Source of the DNA: Maridesulfovibrio frigidus DSM 17176
Lineage (GTDB): Bacteria > Desulfobacterota > Desulfovibrionia > Desulfovibrionales > Desulfovibrionaceae
Length of the DNA stretch: 64,000 nucleotides
Assembly (NCBI RefSeq): GCF_000711735.1
Contig: NZ_JONL01000001.1
Coordinates: forward strand, 744,001 to 808,000
Direction of reading: 5' to 3'
Shown here: positions 18,061-26,672 of the stretch, in pieces
How positions within the stretch are numbered: the stretch's first letter is position 1
How the letters are laid out: each line of letters begins with the position of its first letter
Program-made: the position numbers and the translations under genes
The notes under the pieces: model-generated
The model's input: the letters and a program-made list of their open reading frames with translations, nothing else
The model's database searches: none
Told to the model about the DNA's origin: nothing

Positions 18061-18855
18061 TCAATCCGCCTTCACGCCATATTCAGCCAAATATTGCAGT
18101 GACTTGAAAAAGCCATCCTGCTCAAAAACTTCAACAACAACGGTACCGCCAATATGAAATTTTTCAAAAAACAACTTAAGCATATCAAGCCCCTGACTAT
18201 CTAAAGATAAAAGACTTTCATGTTTACCGCCCTTGCCCGGACCATTTAAATGTAGCATAGCGACCATATCCCAAAGCCCTTCACTTTCCAGCAAACTTTG
18301 CTGCTTATAAACCAGCATATGTCCTAGGTCTAAACAGATTTTAAACCCGCATTTACGGATGGTTTCAACTAAATTTTCAAGACTGTTCTCTTCTATATTT
18401 TCAATGAAAACTTTTTCAGGAGCAATAGAACTTCCGTGAAGTTCCTCTGCTAAGTCTAAAAGCAATTTTGCTCCATCAGGACCACCCTCAGGAGGGTGCA
18501 GAACGTGTGCAGCAGGCTCTAAATGCGCAACTTTCTCAGATAAAGACAGTATTATTTCGGCTACTTTTACAGCACCATCAGCCCATGGCAAATCTAACGG
18601 ATGATGAATGTGAAACGATAAACCCAAATCAGCTAAATTTCCGGGCAGATCATCCTCAGTATATGCCAGTGAACCAGCAGTTTCAAAGAAGAGCAACCCG
18701 ACCTCATCTACCCGCCCTTGCAGGTACTCACAGTTTTCTGAAACAGTTCCCGGGATAACCCATGAAGGAGCAGCAATGACATACGGAAAATATTTGTCGC
18801 CCAAAATAGACGAAGCGCTTTGCCCGTCAATAAACATGGATGTTTTTTCCGGCAT
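18061..18855 (-). CDS. cbiR: CbiR-like cobamide-remodelling phosphodiesterase (TIM barrel)
   Basis: A protein of the xylose-isomerase-like/AP-endonuclease TIM-barrel superfamily. Visible features are YVIAAPSWVIPGTVSENCEYL at the N terminus, DEVGLLFFET, FHIHHPLDLPW (metal-binding His), AHVLHPPEGG, VFIENIEENSLE, ICLDLGHMLVYK and VVVEVFEQDGF. The APSWVIPGT and HHPLDLPW segments together with the neighbouring cobU match my recollection of CbiR, which cuts the nucleotide loop of cobamides so that cobinamide phosphate can be rebuilt with a preferred lower ligand. CobU then activates the salvaged product. The start at 18855 is chosen from GAGGG nine bases upstream; the frame also opens at 18870 and 18876. 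It is the first gene of the run to argC. Confidence 0.8.
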   Translation of the reverse strand: MPEKTSMFIDGQSASSILGDKYFPYVIAAPSWVIPGTVSENCEYLQGRVDEVGLLFFETAGSLAYTEDDLPGNLADLGLSFHIHHPLDLPWADGAVKVAEIILSLSEKVAHLEPAAHVLHPPEGGPDGAKLLLDLAEELHGSSIAPEKVFIENIEENSLENLVETIRKCGFKICLDLGHMLVYKQQSLLESEGLWDMVAMLHLNGPGKGGKHESLLSLDSQGLDMLKLFFEKFHIGGTVVVEVFEQDGFFKSLQYLAEYGVKAD

Positions 18856-18983
18856 TACGTCAACCCTCATGAGCAAAGCAAGTGCTCGCGCCCTAATAAT
18901 CTAGGGTTAAAATATTTTTAAAAACAGGCATGCTTATTGCTTAAATTTAGATGTAATCTATTACTTATGTCGGGAGTACGGAA

Positions 18984-19130
18984 ATGAAACGCTGTAGAAT
19001 GTTTTTCCAACATTATCTAAATCCGCTGCATATATTTTGCAGACTAAGGGGAGCGGGATTAAGTGCTATCGCTGCAAGAAAAATGTCAAGTGTTTATGAG
19101 AAATTGCTCTACAAAATGTTCCTTCTTTAG
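18984..19130 (+). CDS. Small basic protein, 48 residues
   Basis: An ATG at 18984 preceded by GGGAG seven bases upstream opens a 48-codon frame to TAG at 19128-19130. The product starts MKRCRMFFQHYLNPLHIFCR, continues with LRGAGLSAIAARKMSSVYEK and ends LLYKMFLL. It is strongly basic and amphipathic, with no membrane segment of full length. The composition resembles small conserved Desulfovibrio proteins with an N(P/A)LHVxCRL core, as I recall them; this is not checked. It lies alone between the divergent cbiR gene and the convergent helicase gene. Function unknown. Confidence 0.6.
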   Translation: MKRCRMFFQHYLNPLHIFCRLRGAGLSAIAARKMSSVYEKLLYKMFLL

Positions 19131-19159
19131 AGAATCAATGAACATGAACTAAAGCCAGC

Positions 19160-22100
19160 TTACATATCAAGCAAGCTTATTTCTTTCTCTTTCTGCATTT
19201 TTTTAGCGACCATAGCAGATTTAGTCACCAACTCTTCAGGTATATCTTTTAAAAACCTTGAGACAGGCAATCTTAAGGTGCGGTTATATAAAGGCCTCTT
19301 CGCGGAATGCGATAAAAAGAGGTTTTTCTTGGCTCTGCTCGTACCCACATATAGCAGTCTGCGCTCTTCTTCGGTGTCGGGACTGGCAGCAATAGCGCCT
19401 CCTGAAAATTTACCTGTAAGTACATCAGTTCCTACAAATGGCACAATTCCATCATCAAGCCCGGCAATAAACACCGCTTCGAATTCCATCCCCTTGGCCG
19501 CATGCATAGTCATTATGCGGACCTTTTCAGCCTTGTTTAGCACCTGTTCCAGTTCGCCTTGCATATGTATCCAATTTATCAAACCGGACCACCCGCCTTT
19601 ATCATCAAACCCTTTCACCATTTCTCTAAAAGGCTTACTCTCCCAGAATAATTGATCAAACGGCGGCATTTCACTCAAATAAGCTGACAGACCTATAGGC
19701 CCCCTAGCAATTACTTTTTCAGGAACTTCAGGCGCTTCATCGTCAAGATCTTCGGCAAAGCCGAGCATTCTGCGCACCGCACCTAGTAAAATTTGAACAC
19801 GTGAATCGTGCCAGAACATAGCCGTTTCAGGCATACTACATGGAATTCCCTGCCGTTTCAGCAAGCTTCTGATGGGTTCCATTAAATCCTTAAAACGTAC
19901 GAGAACAGTAATATCACCGGGATTAAGAGATCCATGTCCAGCGGGATCTCCCAGCGTATTGTTCGTAGCACCGGTCAAATGCTTTATGCGCTCAGCAATC
20001 CAAGATGATTCACGGACACTGTCAGGTGCAGAAAAAAGATGGACCGCAGACTCATATTTATTATGAACTTTAAGGTTGGACTCCTTCCCTGAAACAAACG
20101 AGGAAACATCCAGAACAGCCTGAGTCGAGCGATAATTATCTTCAAGGGTCATTTCGATCAGATCAGGCCAATATGCTTTAAATTTTTCGGCAACATGTCC
20201 GGCCGCCCCTCGAAATCCATAAATAGACTGTTCAGGATCACCTACAGCTAAAAACCCTTCGCCGTCCCCTTCTCCGTCTGCAAGTTTACGGATAATTTCA
20301 AGCTGTAAAGGCGATAAATCATGAACTTCATCAATTAAGAAATGTGTGTATCTACGAATATATTTATCGGAACAAAGCTCAGCCAACCAGAATTCCAGCA
20401 TGTCTGTATAATCTACAAGATTGTGATGATCTTTCTGCTGAGAATAAGTTGAAAATAATATTTCCATCCCCTCAGATAACGGTTCCATCTTTTCACGACT
20501 GAGGCACAAACTTTTCCAAGCGGCTTTCAGGCGTGGTCCGTTAATCTGCGGATTGGCCCTTCTGAAGACCTTTTGAGCGGACTCATCATCAAGTATCAGC
20601 GGAACCTGATCAAACATGGATGTCCAATACTCAAATGCGAGAGAATGTATGGTATCGGTACGCGGAAGGATTTCGTCCTCCCCAAGCATTGCAGTCATCT
20701 TTTCATTAATTTCCTGCGCCGCTTTGTGTGTGAAAGTCACCGCCAGAATACGGCGTGCACGAGTTCCACGCTCGAGCAAAAATTTCATACGTCCCATTAT
20801 AACTTGAGTCTTTCCGGTTCCTGGCCCGGCAAGCACCAGCACAGGAGCAGGTCCAGCTTCGATTGCCTTTTTTTGACCTTCATCAAATTTCACGGCAATT
20901 ATATCATTACAGTCTTTTACCTGCTGACCAGCTTTACAGATATTGGCAAGCCCCTTGCCGTTATCCAGATCGCCGACTTCTCTACGGCTGACCAAAAATT
21001 TAGCTCCGCCAAGTATTTCAGCACGCTCCTGCGCGGAATAAACGGAAATGGTCCCTTCCTGCCCGTCAAAACCGGGATTACTAATGATCTGCCCTTCGCG
21101 CATTCTTCGGATTCCTTCCGCGAGGTGTCCGTTCTGTAGCTTTAGGTCTTCTATCGGAACCTGTTGTAACACGGACAATTCAGAGCCGAATTCGTTGATC
21201 AATGGCCCATAGATATTCATGACATTTCTAGATTTAGGCCCAGTTCCAACGACCTCTGATATAAGCTCTGCAAGAGGAATCTGTGAAGTAAAGCTAGGTT
21301 GTCCTTTGGGCTGAACTGGCTCATTGCGATCAGCCCGTTCTAAAATTCGTGAGTACACCCCTTTCGTCAGAAGCTTTCCGCAGACAGGACAAACCCAGCC
21401 ACGCAGTTTAGACTCATGAGGATCAAGCATCACGCCGCATTGGCGATGCCCATCCATATGATATTTTCCTTCTTCAGGAAAAAATTCGACCGTACCTATA
21501 AATTTATGCCCAAGCCCTTCACCGCGCAAAGCACGATAAATACCTTCGTATGATACGTCCCCACTGAAAACATTGGCCTCGCGACCTATTTCCTCGCAAG
21601 AATGAGCATTCGAATTGGCCATAAGGCGATATTTATCAAGGGATGAAATAAGCCAGTTCATTTCAGGATCGGAGGACAGTCCTGTTTCAAGCGCAAAAAT
21701 TTCAGACGCAAGATCTCCGTAGCAGCCAGTAATACTTTCAAAACCTTGCTTAGAACCAAAAAGGGAAAACATCGGAGTCCAAATATGGGCGGGAACAAGA
21801 AAAGCTCGGTCACTGGTTTCGAGGACGATTTCAAGAAGCTGTTTACTGTCTATTCCAAGGTTGGGTCTGCCGTTTGATTCAAGATTACCGTAAAGGTCAA
21901 GTTTAGCATTAAATTTACGAGCTGATTCAAGATCCGGCATATAGACCAAATTATGAACCTTTCGGGTCTTCCCAAACCGTTTATAGCGACAATCAACTTC
22001 AGCTTGCAGCATAAAACGGGTCTGCCCAGCGATAGGTCCGTCCATCCATTTTATTTCATTTTCCAGATTTTGCGAGTCGCGAAGAGCAAGTAAACCGGAC

Positions 22101-22282
22101 CCGTCTTCTACAAGATGCGTCTCTATTTCATGCAACCACTCAGGGTGAGTAAAATCTCCCGTACCGATGACATCTATCCCTTTAACCCTTGCCCACGCTG
22201 CAAGAAGACGCGGGGTAATGGCTTTATTCGCCCCGCGGGTAAATCTGGAATGTATGTGGAGATCCGCTATAAATCTTTCCAT
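19160..22282 (-). CDS. EndoQ-like PHP nuclease domain fused to UvrD/Rep-type helicase
   Basis: A 1040-residue two-part protein. Residues 1-400 match the EndoQ/TIGR00375 type: a PHP metal-dependent hydrolase (DLHIHSRF with H9 and H11; GTGDFTHP with D43 and H46; ANSNAHSCEEIGREAN) followed by a zinc finger with C282, C298 and C301 (CGVMLDPHESKLRGW, VCPVCGKLL). EndoQ cuts DNA 5' of deaminated bases. Residues 470-1010 are a complete superfamily 1 helicase: Walker A GPGTGKT with K491, LIDEVHDLSPLQ, AVGDPEQSIYGFRG, DNYRSTQAVL, MTMHAAKGMEFEAVF and ERRLLYVGTSRAKK. The helicase would unwind from the incision. The ATG start matches the PHP N terminus. The gene is monocistronic and divergent from the 601-residue unknown. 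Confidence 0.9.
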   Translation of the reverse strand: MERFIADLHIHSRFTRGANKAITPRLLAAWARVKGIDVIGTGDFTHPEWLHEIETHLVEDGSGLLALRDSQNLENEIKWMDGPIAGQTRFMLQAEVDCRYKRFGKTRKVHNLVYMPDLESARKFNAKLDLYGNLESNGRPNLGIDSKQLLEIVLETSDRAFLVPAHIWTPMFSLFGSKQGFESITGCYGDLASEIFALETGLSSDPEMNWLISSLDKYRLMANSNAHSCEEIGREANVFSGDVSYEGIYRALRGEGLGHKFIGTVEFFPEEGKYHMDGHRQCGVMLDPHESKLRGWVCPVCGKLLTKGVYSRILERADRNEPVQPKGQPSFTSQIPLAELISEVVGTGPKSRNVMNIYGPLINEFGSELSVLQQVPIEDLKLQNGHLAEGIRRMREGQIISNPGFDGQEGTISVYSAQERAEILGGAKFLVSRREVGDLDNGKGLANICKAGQQVKDCNDIIAVKFDEGQKKAIEAGPAPVLVLAGPGTGKTQVIMGRMKFLLERGTRARRILAVTFTHKAAQEINEKMTAMLGEDEILPRTDTIHSLAFEYWTSMFDQVPLILDDESAQKVFRRANPQINGPRLKAAWKSLCLSREKMEPLSEGMEILFSTYSQQKDHHNLVDYTDMLEFWLAELCSDKYIRRYTHFLIDEVHDLSPLQLEIIRKLADGEGDGEGFLAVGDPEQSIYGFRGAAGHVAEKFKAYWPDLIEMTLEDNYRSTQAVLDVSSFVSGKESNLKVHNKYESAVHLFSAPDSVRESSWIAERIKHLTGATNNTLGDPAGHGSLNPGDITVLVRFKDLMEPIRSLLKRQGIPCSMPETAMFWHDSRVQILLGAVRRMLGFAEDLDDEAPEVPEKVIARGPIGLSAYLSEMPPFDQLFWESKPFREMVKGFDDKGGWSGLINWIHMQGELEQVLNKAEKVRIMTMHAAKGMEFEAVFIAGLDDGIVPFVGTDVLTGKFSGGAIAASPDTEEERRLLYVGTSRAKKNLFLSHSAKRPLYNRTLRLPVSRFLKDIPEELVTKSAMVAKKMQKEKEISLLDM

Positions 22283-22477
22283 GTTCTACCGTAATATCCC
22301 AATAAAGACTGTTTTATTAATGAATTAGTTTCGGCATAAGCGATTATCCCAATTCTATTCAAAATCATTTACACCTGAAACAGCCATACCCTCAGCAAAG
22401 GCGGATTGCAAGACAAGCTCTGCTTTGTTAAACCCTTTTTGCAATATAACATTGAAATGTAACATGGAGAAATCAGC

Positions 22478-24283
22478 GTGAAGCACGCCACTATATATAA
22501 TATCTGCGATGGCCCGATCCTTAAATCACAGGCTATAAGCGAGCCGGGAAAGAATTTACGTAAACTTTATCGTAAACTTTTTGGCAATCCGCTACTCAAA
22601 CACTTCATTTTGCGCTGGTGTTCACATCCGAATATTCCTATGGAAAAAGTAGAACTTTACCAAAATATGATGTCACAAGCTATGATCGCCACCTTCGAAG
22701 ACTGGCAAAACCCTGAATGGGTGAAAAAGACCTTCGCACCACTCGGAGCACTCCTTAACAAAGTAAAAGATCCCGAATGGCGCATCAGGCACGCAGCGGA
22801 TACAAAGCCTCCACGGATTAAAGACGCTGACGTGGACGAAGTGCTTAGAGCCGTTTTAGACGACATTTATAGAGTATGGGACAAAAACCCAGACGATCCG
22901 TATTTTCCTGTTTCAGCTCAGGTCTTGATGCCTGGAGACTCAGTCTGCGATGGCGAAAATTTCATGAATATTATGAACGGACTAGGTTCATACGAATTCC
23001 AGAATATCAATCTCTTATTCGGGCTGATGCGCTGTTTCCTGCACGCAAACCCGCTTGCCATGAAGATTTTTCGCCGCCCATGGAAAGGACTGGCAGAACC
23101 TCTCAGCATGCCAGTTTCATGGATTACGCACCGCACCGCATTTTATGACGACATCTTTTTTGAACAGATCTACAATCTTTATATATTGGAAGATCTACCG
23201 CAGAATGAACAGAATAAATTAAAAGAAATGCTGGAATCCATTCTACACTTTCTCATCATCACCAGCATGGAATGGCTGACAGCTCCAAGTTCCGGAATCA
23301 AACATCCAGCCATCACCTGCCTGCCAAAGGACGAAAAGGGCGAACCGCTCTGCAACCTTAAGCCAAAAGATTGGAAGGCAAAAAAAGAGCTTGGATTTGA
23401 TGATTACGTCCCGGATGTGGACACTACATATTTAGCCCTTGCCATGAGCCGCAAATGGCTTGATTTGGTAAAAAAGAAAGATCTGACATGTGACCAGTCT
23501 TTATTGGAAAATTGCGAAAAGTTTTTGGATTTCCCATGGGTAGAAATTATTAATGAATATCAGATTGGCGGCGGCAACAAAACCAATCCACCAACCATCA
23601 CAATGACCCGTCCGCTCGATTATTTCGGCGCGGTTAATATATGGTTTGATAAACCCTTCGAAAAAGAAAATGAAAGGATGATCCGTGAGACCCTTGGCAA
23701 CGAAGTCTGCCCCGGTCACAATATGGATATTCTTGAGTCTATTCTGATCAACCGCACGCAATGGAACGCACTTGAAGGTGAAAACCTTGAAACCGTAAAA
23801 CGTTTTCTTACCTTCCATCACAACGCATTCATCAGCGGCAACTTTAAGCATGACAATGCGGTTAGATTCTACCTACCGGAAATATACGTAAGCTATGCCG
23901 GGAGACTATACGACACATGGCTGACCATTCCTAAGCAGCAGCAGCAAGTCATCGATCCAGACGGAAAAATCGAAGATATTCGCCATCTGGCCATAAATTA
24001 TTGTAAGTTTGATATGCTCGGCAAAACGCTCAATCCGTTCGACGCATCTCTTGCGGTCGCAACACTGAGCCTGCTCCGCTATGAAACACCTAAAGATGGA
24101 ATAATTGAACGCGGAATCCGCATATTGCACGACCATTTAGGCGAAGGAAGAAAAAAACACCCTTACAAAGCATACGAGTGGACAATGGTTCGCCACCCGA
24201 CACGCATAATTGTTGGCAGTGAAGTTACCACCTCACTTTTCGCCATGAACGCTATAGCCTGCTATAAAAAATATTTAAAATAA
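22478..24283 (+). CDS. Uncharacterised 601-residue protein, possible alpha/alpha-toroid fold
   Basis: I do not recognise a characterised family. The start is a GTG at 22478 with GGAG eight bases upstream. The protein is soluble, without signal peptide, rich in Trp, Tyr and Pro. Several segments recall terpene-cyclase or prenyltransferase-type alpha/alpha toroids: DVDTTYLALAMSRKWLDLV, LAVATLSLLRYE, and DGIIERGIRILHDHLG ending with a Tyr/Trp-rich strand (YKAYEWTMV). It also has a conserved-looking acidic site, FDDYVPDVDTT. This is suggestive only. The gene is alone, divergent from the PHP-helicase gene and followed by an inverted repeat. It might be an enzyme on lipids or sugars with a toroid fold. 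Confidence 0.72.
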   Translation: MKHATIYNICDGPILKSQAISEPGKNLRKLYRKLFGNPLLKHFILRWCSHPNIPMEKVELYQNMMSQAMIATFEDWQNPEWVKKTFAPLGALLNKVKDPEWRIRHAADTKPPRIKDADVDEVLRAVLDDIYRVWDKNPDDPYFPVSAQVLMPGDSVCDGENFMNIMNGLGSYEFQNINLLFGLMRCFLHANPLAMKIFRRPWKGLAEPLSMPVSWITHRTAFYDDIFFEQIYNLYILEDLPQNEQNKLKEMLESILHFLIITSMEWLTAPSSGIKHPAITCLPKDEKGEPLCNLKPKDWKAKKELGFDDYVPDVDTTYLALAMSRKWLDLVKKKDLTCDQSLLENCEKFLDFPWVEIINEYQIGGGNKTNPPTITMTRPLDYFGAVNIWFDKPFEKENERMIRETLGNEVCPGHNMDILESILINRTQWNALEGENLETVKRFLTFHHNAFISGNFKHDNAVRFYLPEIYVSYAGRLYDTWLTIPKQQQQVIDPDGKIEDIRHLAINYCKFDMLGKTLNPFDASLAVATLSLLRYETPKDGIIERGIRILHDHLGEGRKKHPYKAYEWTMVRHPTRIIVGSEVTTSLFAMNAIACYKKYLK

Positions 24284-24298
24284 TCACAGACATATTTA

Positions 24299-24340
24299 CC
24301 CCTGTTCAGATTTACATATGATGTAAAGACTGAACAGGGG
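24299..24340 (+). repeat. Long inverted repeat downstream of the 601-residue gene
   Basis: CCCCTGTTCAG at 24299-24309 pairs with CTGAACAGGGG at 24330-24340; an inner TTTACAT/ATGTAAA pair extends the stem toward a three-base loop. No T tract follows. It sits 15 bases after the stop codon and is most likely a transcript 3' end or a terminator without a U tail. Confidence 0.55.
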
Positions 24341-24462
24341 CTTGCTGACAATGCGTGACTCAGTTATATATAAATCACGAAGGAAATGATATTTTGCATT
24401 CATAAGCTCTATTCAGTCTAGCCTGATATTTTCAAGCACAGTAAACATTTGTAGGAGAAAGA

Positions 24463-26184
24463 ATGGCTCAGCCGATCAAAATATTAGTGCTTGATTACTT
24501 TAAAATGTCTTTTTTCTATAAAAAATTCGACGTGTTAAAAGAATTTTCTTTCGAAAGAACAACTTCACTACATAAGTGCTTCATACACCTTGCTACGAAA
24601 AAGCCGGACATCATACTGTTGCCTTTCATTGCAAGCGAGAATGATCCTGAGCAGGACCTGCTTACTATCGCAAAGACAAACAAGATACCGTTCATAATAA
24701 TAAACAGCGATGCGACACAGGACATGGTCGTTAAGTCTGTTCGTGATGGCGCTTTAGATTATATTTTAACTTCGATTGAGCCGGGCAGATTTTTAGCAAA
24801 AATAAGCAGTATTTTGGCAAAACAGGGGAAAATACCACCTTCCCATGAAGAGGTTGAACAGATTCGTCTCGAAGAGAGCATGACTGGAATCGAAAAGATT
24901 CTTACCGTGCTTGAAAAAGCTAAAGAAGTTAAAGCAATGCCATACACCGTAGCCAGAGTTGTTTCTCTGTGCTCTGACCCCGGCAGCAGTGCCTCTGACA
25001 TTGCCAAGCCCATAAAATCCGACGCAGCTCTCAGCTCATCAATTTTAAAGCACAGTAATTCCGTGGCAAAATATCGCGGAGCACCTAAAGTTCAAAGCTT
25101 AAAAAACGCAATTGTCCGCATAGGTCTTGAGGAAACAAAAGAAACATGCATGGTGCATGCTGTTTATCAGTTGTTCGACAAGAAAGACAAAACCTTTGGT
25201 TTTGATCGGTATCAATTCTGGATTCATTCTCTGGCGACAGGTATTATTTGTAAATTTCTGGCAAAGAAAGTCGGCTATGCCCGTCTGGATTCAGCACTAC
25301 TAAGTGGAGTTCTGCATGATTTAGGAAAAATGATAATGGATGATTACTTCAATGCTGAGTATGACAAAATAATTCGAATCGCTGCCACTCAGAAGAAAAT
25401 TCTTTTCCATGTAGAAAATGAAATTCTAGATACAAATCATAGTTTTATTGGCGGGAAGATTGCTGAGAACTGGAGATTTCCTGACACAATAACTTATGCA
25501 ATAAAAAATCATCATGACTATGCAAGGTGTTTCCCTGATGGCGGGACTACCTTCAATTTAGCAACTATAGTATTTGTTAGTAACTACCTTGCTAAAGCCA
25601 TGATGCTCGGTAGTAGTAGTGATTTCTTTGTCACTCCGGTTCCAGATGCAGTTTGGTCTAAATTAGGTTTTTCCGAATCCATTCCTGAAATGTTTCTGGC
25701 AGCAGTGCGTAAAGAATTACAAGATTATTTCAGCCTGCTGAAAATCCCCAAGCAGCCTGCAACGGAGCATTCAGAGATTATAAATAAGGATATGCGCATA
25801 CTGGTCCTCAGCAACTCACAAGTTGCCAATGTGTATGTCCGCATTTACCTGTCCAACAATAATTATAAATACACAGTAGCTGGCATCTCTGGAATTCCAG
25901 AATCAGATTACGACCTGATCATCTATGATTTCATTGAAGAACTAGAGCCCATCGAAATGGAATTCATGATTAAAGCCGCAACCGAACATAAAAATTCACC
26001 GGCAATTTTTATACATGGTGGCGTTAATGACATTCTTGTTATCCAGAAAATACACAAATCCACAAAGAGTTTGCGCGCTCCTCTGGATATGTTCTCTTTT
26101 GATCAGATTATAAAAAGTTACGATCCTGAAAACAGACAATTCACTGAAGTTGAATCAGATAGAACTGAAGAAGAGGAGAAATAA
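24463..26184 (+). CDS. HDOD-domain protein flanked by receiver-like domains
   Basis: A 573-residue protein. Residues 5-120 resemble a receiver (IKILVLDYFKMSFFYK, PDIILLPFIASE, DGALDYILTSIEPGRFLAKI) but the phospho-acceptor Asp is replaced. Residues 145-425 form an HDOD domain with a preserved HD pair, H285-D286 in LSGVLHDLGKMIMDD, and NHHDYA. The C-terminal 120 residues again look receiver-like (MRILVLSNSQVANVYVRI, YDLIIYDFIEELEP) without active-site residues. Such proteins are cytoplasmic signalling scaffolds. The start has a weak AGGAGAAAGA ribosome site. A terminator follows, its right arm inside csaA. It probably responds by dimerisation or partner binding rather than phosphorylation. Confidence 0.82.
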   Translation: MAQPIKILVLDYFKMSFFYKKFDVLKEFSFERTTSLHKCFIHLATKKPDIILLPFIASENDPEQDLLTIAKTNKIPFIIINSDATQDMVVKSVRDGALDYILTSIEPGRFLAKISSILAKQGKIPPSHEEVEQIRLEESMTGIEKILTVLEKAKEVKAMPYTVARVVSLCSDPGSSASDIAKPIKSDAALSSSILKHSNSVAKYRGAPKVQSLKNAIVRIGLEETKETCMVHAVYQLFDKKDKTFGFDRYQFWIHSLATGIICKFLAKKVGYARLDSALLSGVLHDLGKMIMDDYFNAEYDKIIRIAATQKKILFHVENEILDTNHSFIGGKIAENWRFPDTITYAIKNHHDYARCFPDGGTTFNLATIVFVSNYLAKAMMLGSSSDFFVTPVPDAVWSKLGFSESIPEMFLAAVRKELQDYFSLLKIPKQPATEHSEIINKDMRILVLSNSQVANVYVRIYLSNNNYKYTVAGISGIPESDYDLIIYDFIEELEPIEMEFMIKAATEHKNSPAIFIHGGVNDILVIQKIHKSTKSLRAPLDMFSFDQIIKSYDPENRQFTEVESDRTEEEEK

Positions 26185-26233
26185 ACGGAGCAATAAATAA
26201 GCATTGAGCCTATGCCAGTTTCGCTCCGTTTTT
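26183..26233 (+). terminator. Terminator reaching into the end of csaA
   Basis: AAACGGAGC at 26183-26191 pairs with GCTCCGTTT at 26223-26231, then more T, with a loop of about 31 bases. The right arm lies inside the 3' end of the convergent csaA gene. Stem length and T run support it, but the loop is long. Confidence 0.5.
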
Positions 26234-26548
26234 CACGTTCCTTTCCGGCACAGCCAACACAACTTCACCGTCTTCGCCGACAAATCCCGTCAGTAAAAAT
26301 TCCGAACGCATAGGGCCGATTTGTTTTACCGGAAAATTAACTACACCGACAATCTGGCGTCCTTTCAACTCTTCAGGTGAATACAATTTAGTGACCTGCG
26401 CACTACTCTTGCGAACCCCGATATCATCGCCAAAATCCACCCACACTTTATAAGCGGGATTTCGCGCCTCGGGAAATTCTTCAACCTTCACAACAGTTCC
26501 GACCCGAAGTTCTACCTGCTCAAATTCATTCCACGTTATTTCTTTCAT
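26210..26548 (-). CDS. csaA: CsaA-type tRNA-binding protein
   Basis: A 112-residue OB-fold protein of the Trbp111/CsaA family. It begins ITWNEFEQVELRVGTVVKVE, and carries VDFGDDIGVRKSSAQVTKLY, GRQIVGVVNFPVKQIGPM and the terminal VVLAVPERNVKNGAKLA. CsaA dimers bind tRNA and have been linked to protein export in Bacillus. Family length is 107-115. The gene is alone, convergent with the HDOD gene; the terminator of that gene overlaps its end. Its role here is probably tRNA handling or chaperone-like; not determined. Confidence 0.93.
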   Translation of the reverse strand: MKEITWNEFEQVELRVGTVVKVEEFPEARNPAYKVWVDFGDDIGVRKSSAQVTKLYSPEELKGRQIVGVVNFPVKQIGPMRSEFLLTGFVGEDGEVVLAVPERNVKNGAKLA

Positions 26549-26672
26549 CTTACTAAATTTCTCCTGCGGCTATCGATACATTAAAAGTCTCGACGGGTGA
26601 TAAAATATATAATGGACATACTTAACTTGTTTTATTAATCAATATCTCAACGACATAAGAAGGAGATAAGTA

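Noticed and set aside
20573-21139. A 188-codon plus-strand frame inside the helicase gene
   Set aside because: It lies antisense to conserved helicase motifs and has no ribosome site.
24299-24340. The long inverted repeat as a mobile element end or attachment site
   Set aside because: No transposase, integrase or matching second copy is seen nearby; position 15 bases after a stop fits a transcript end.
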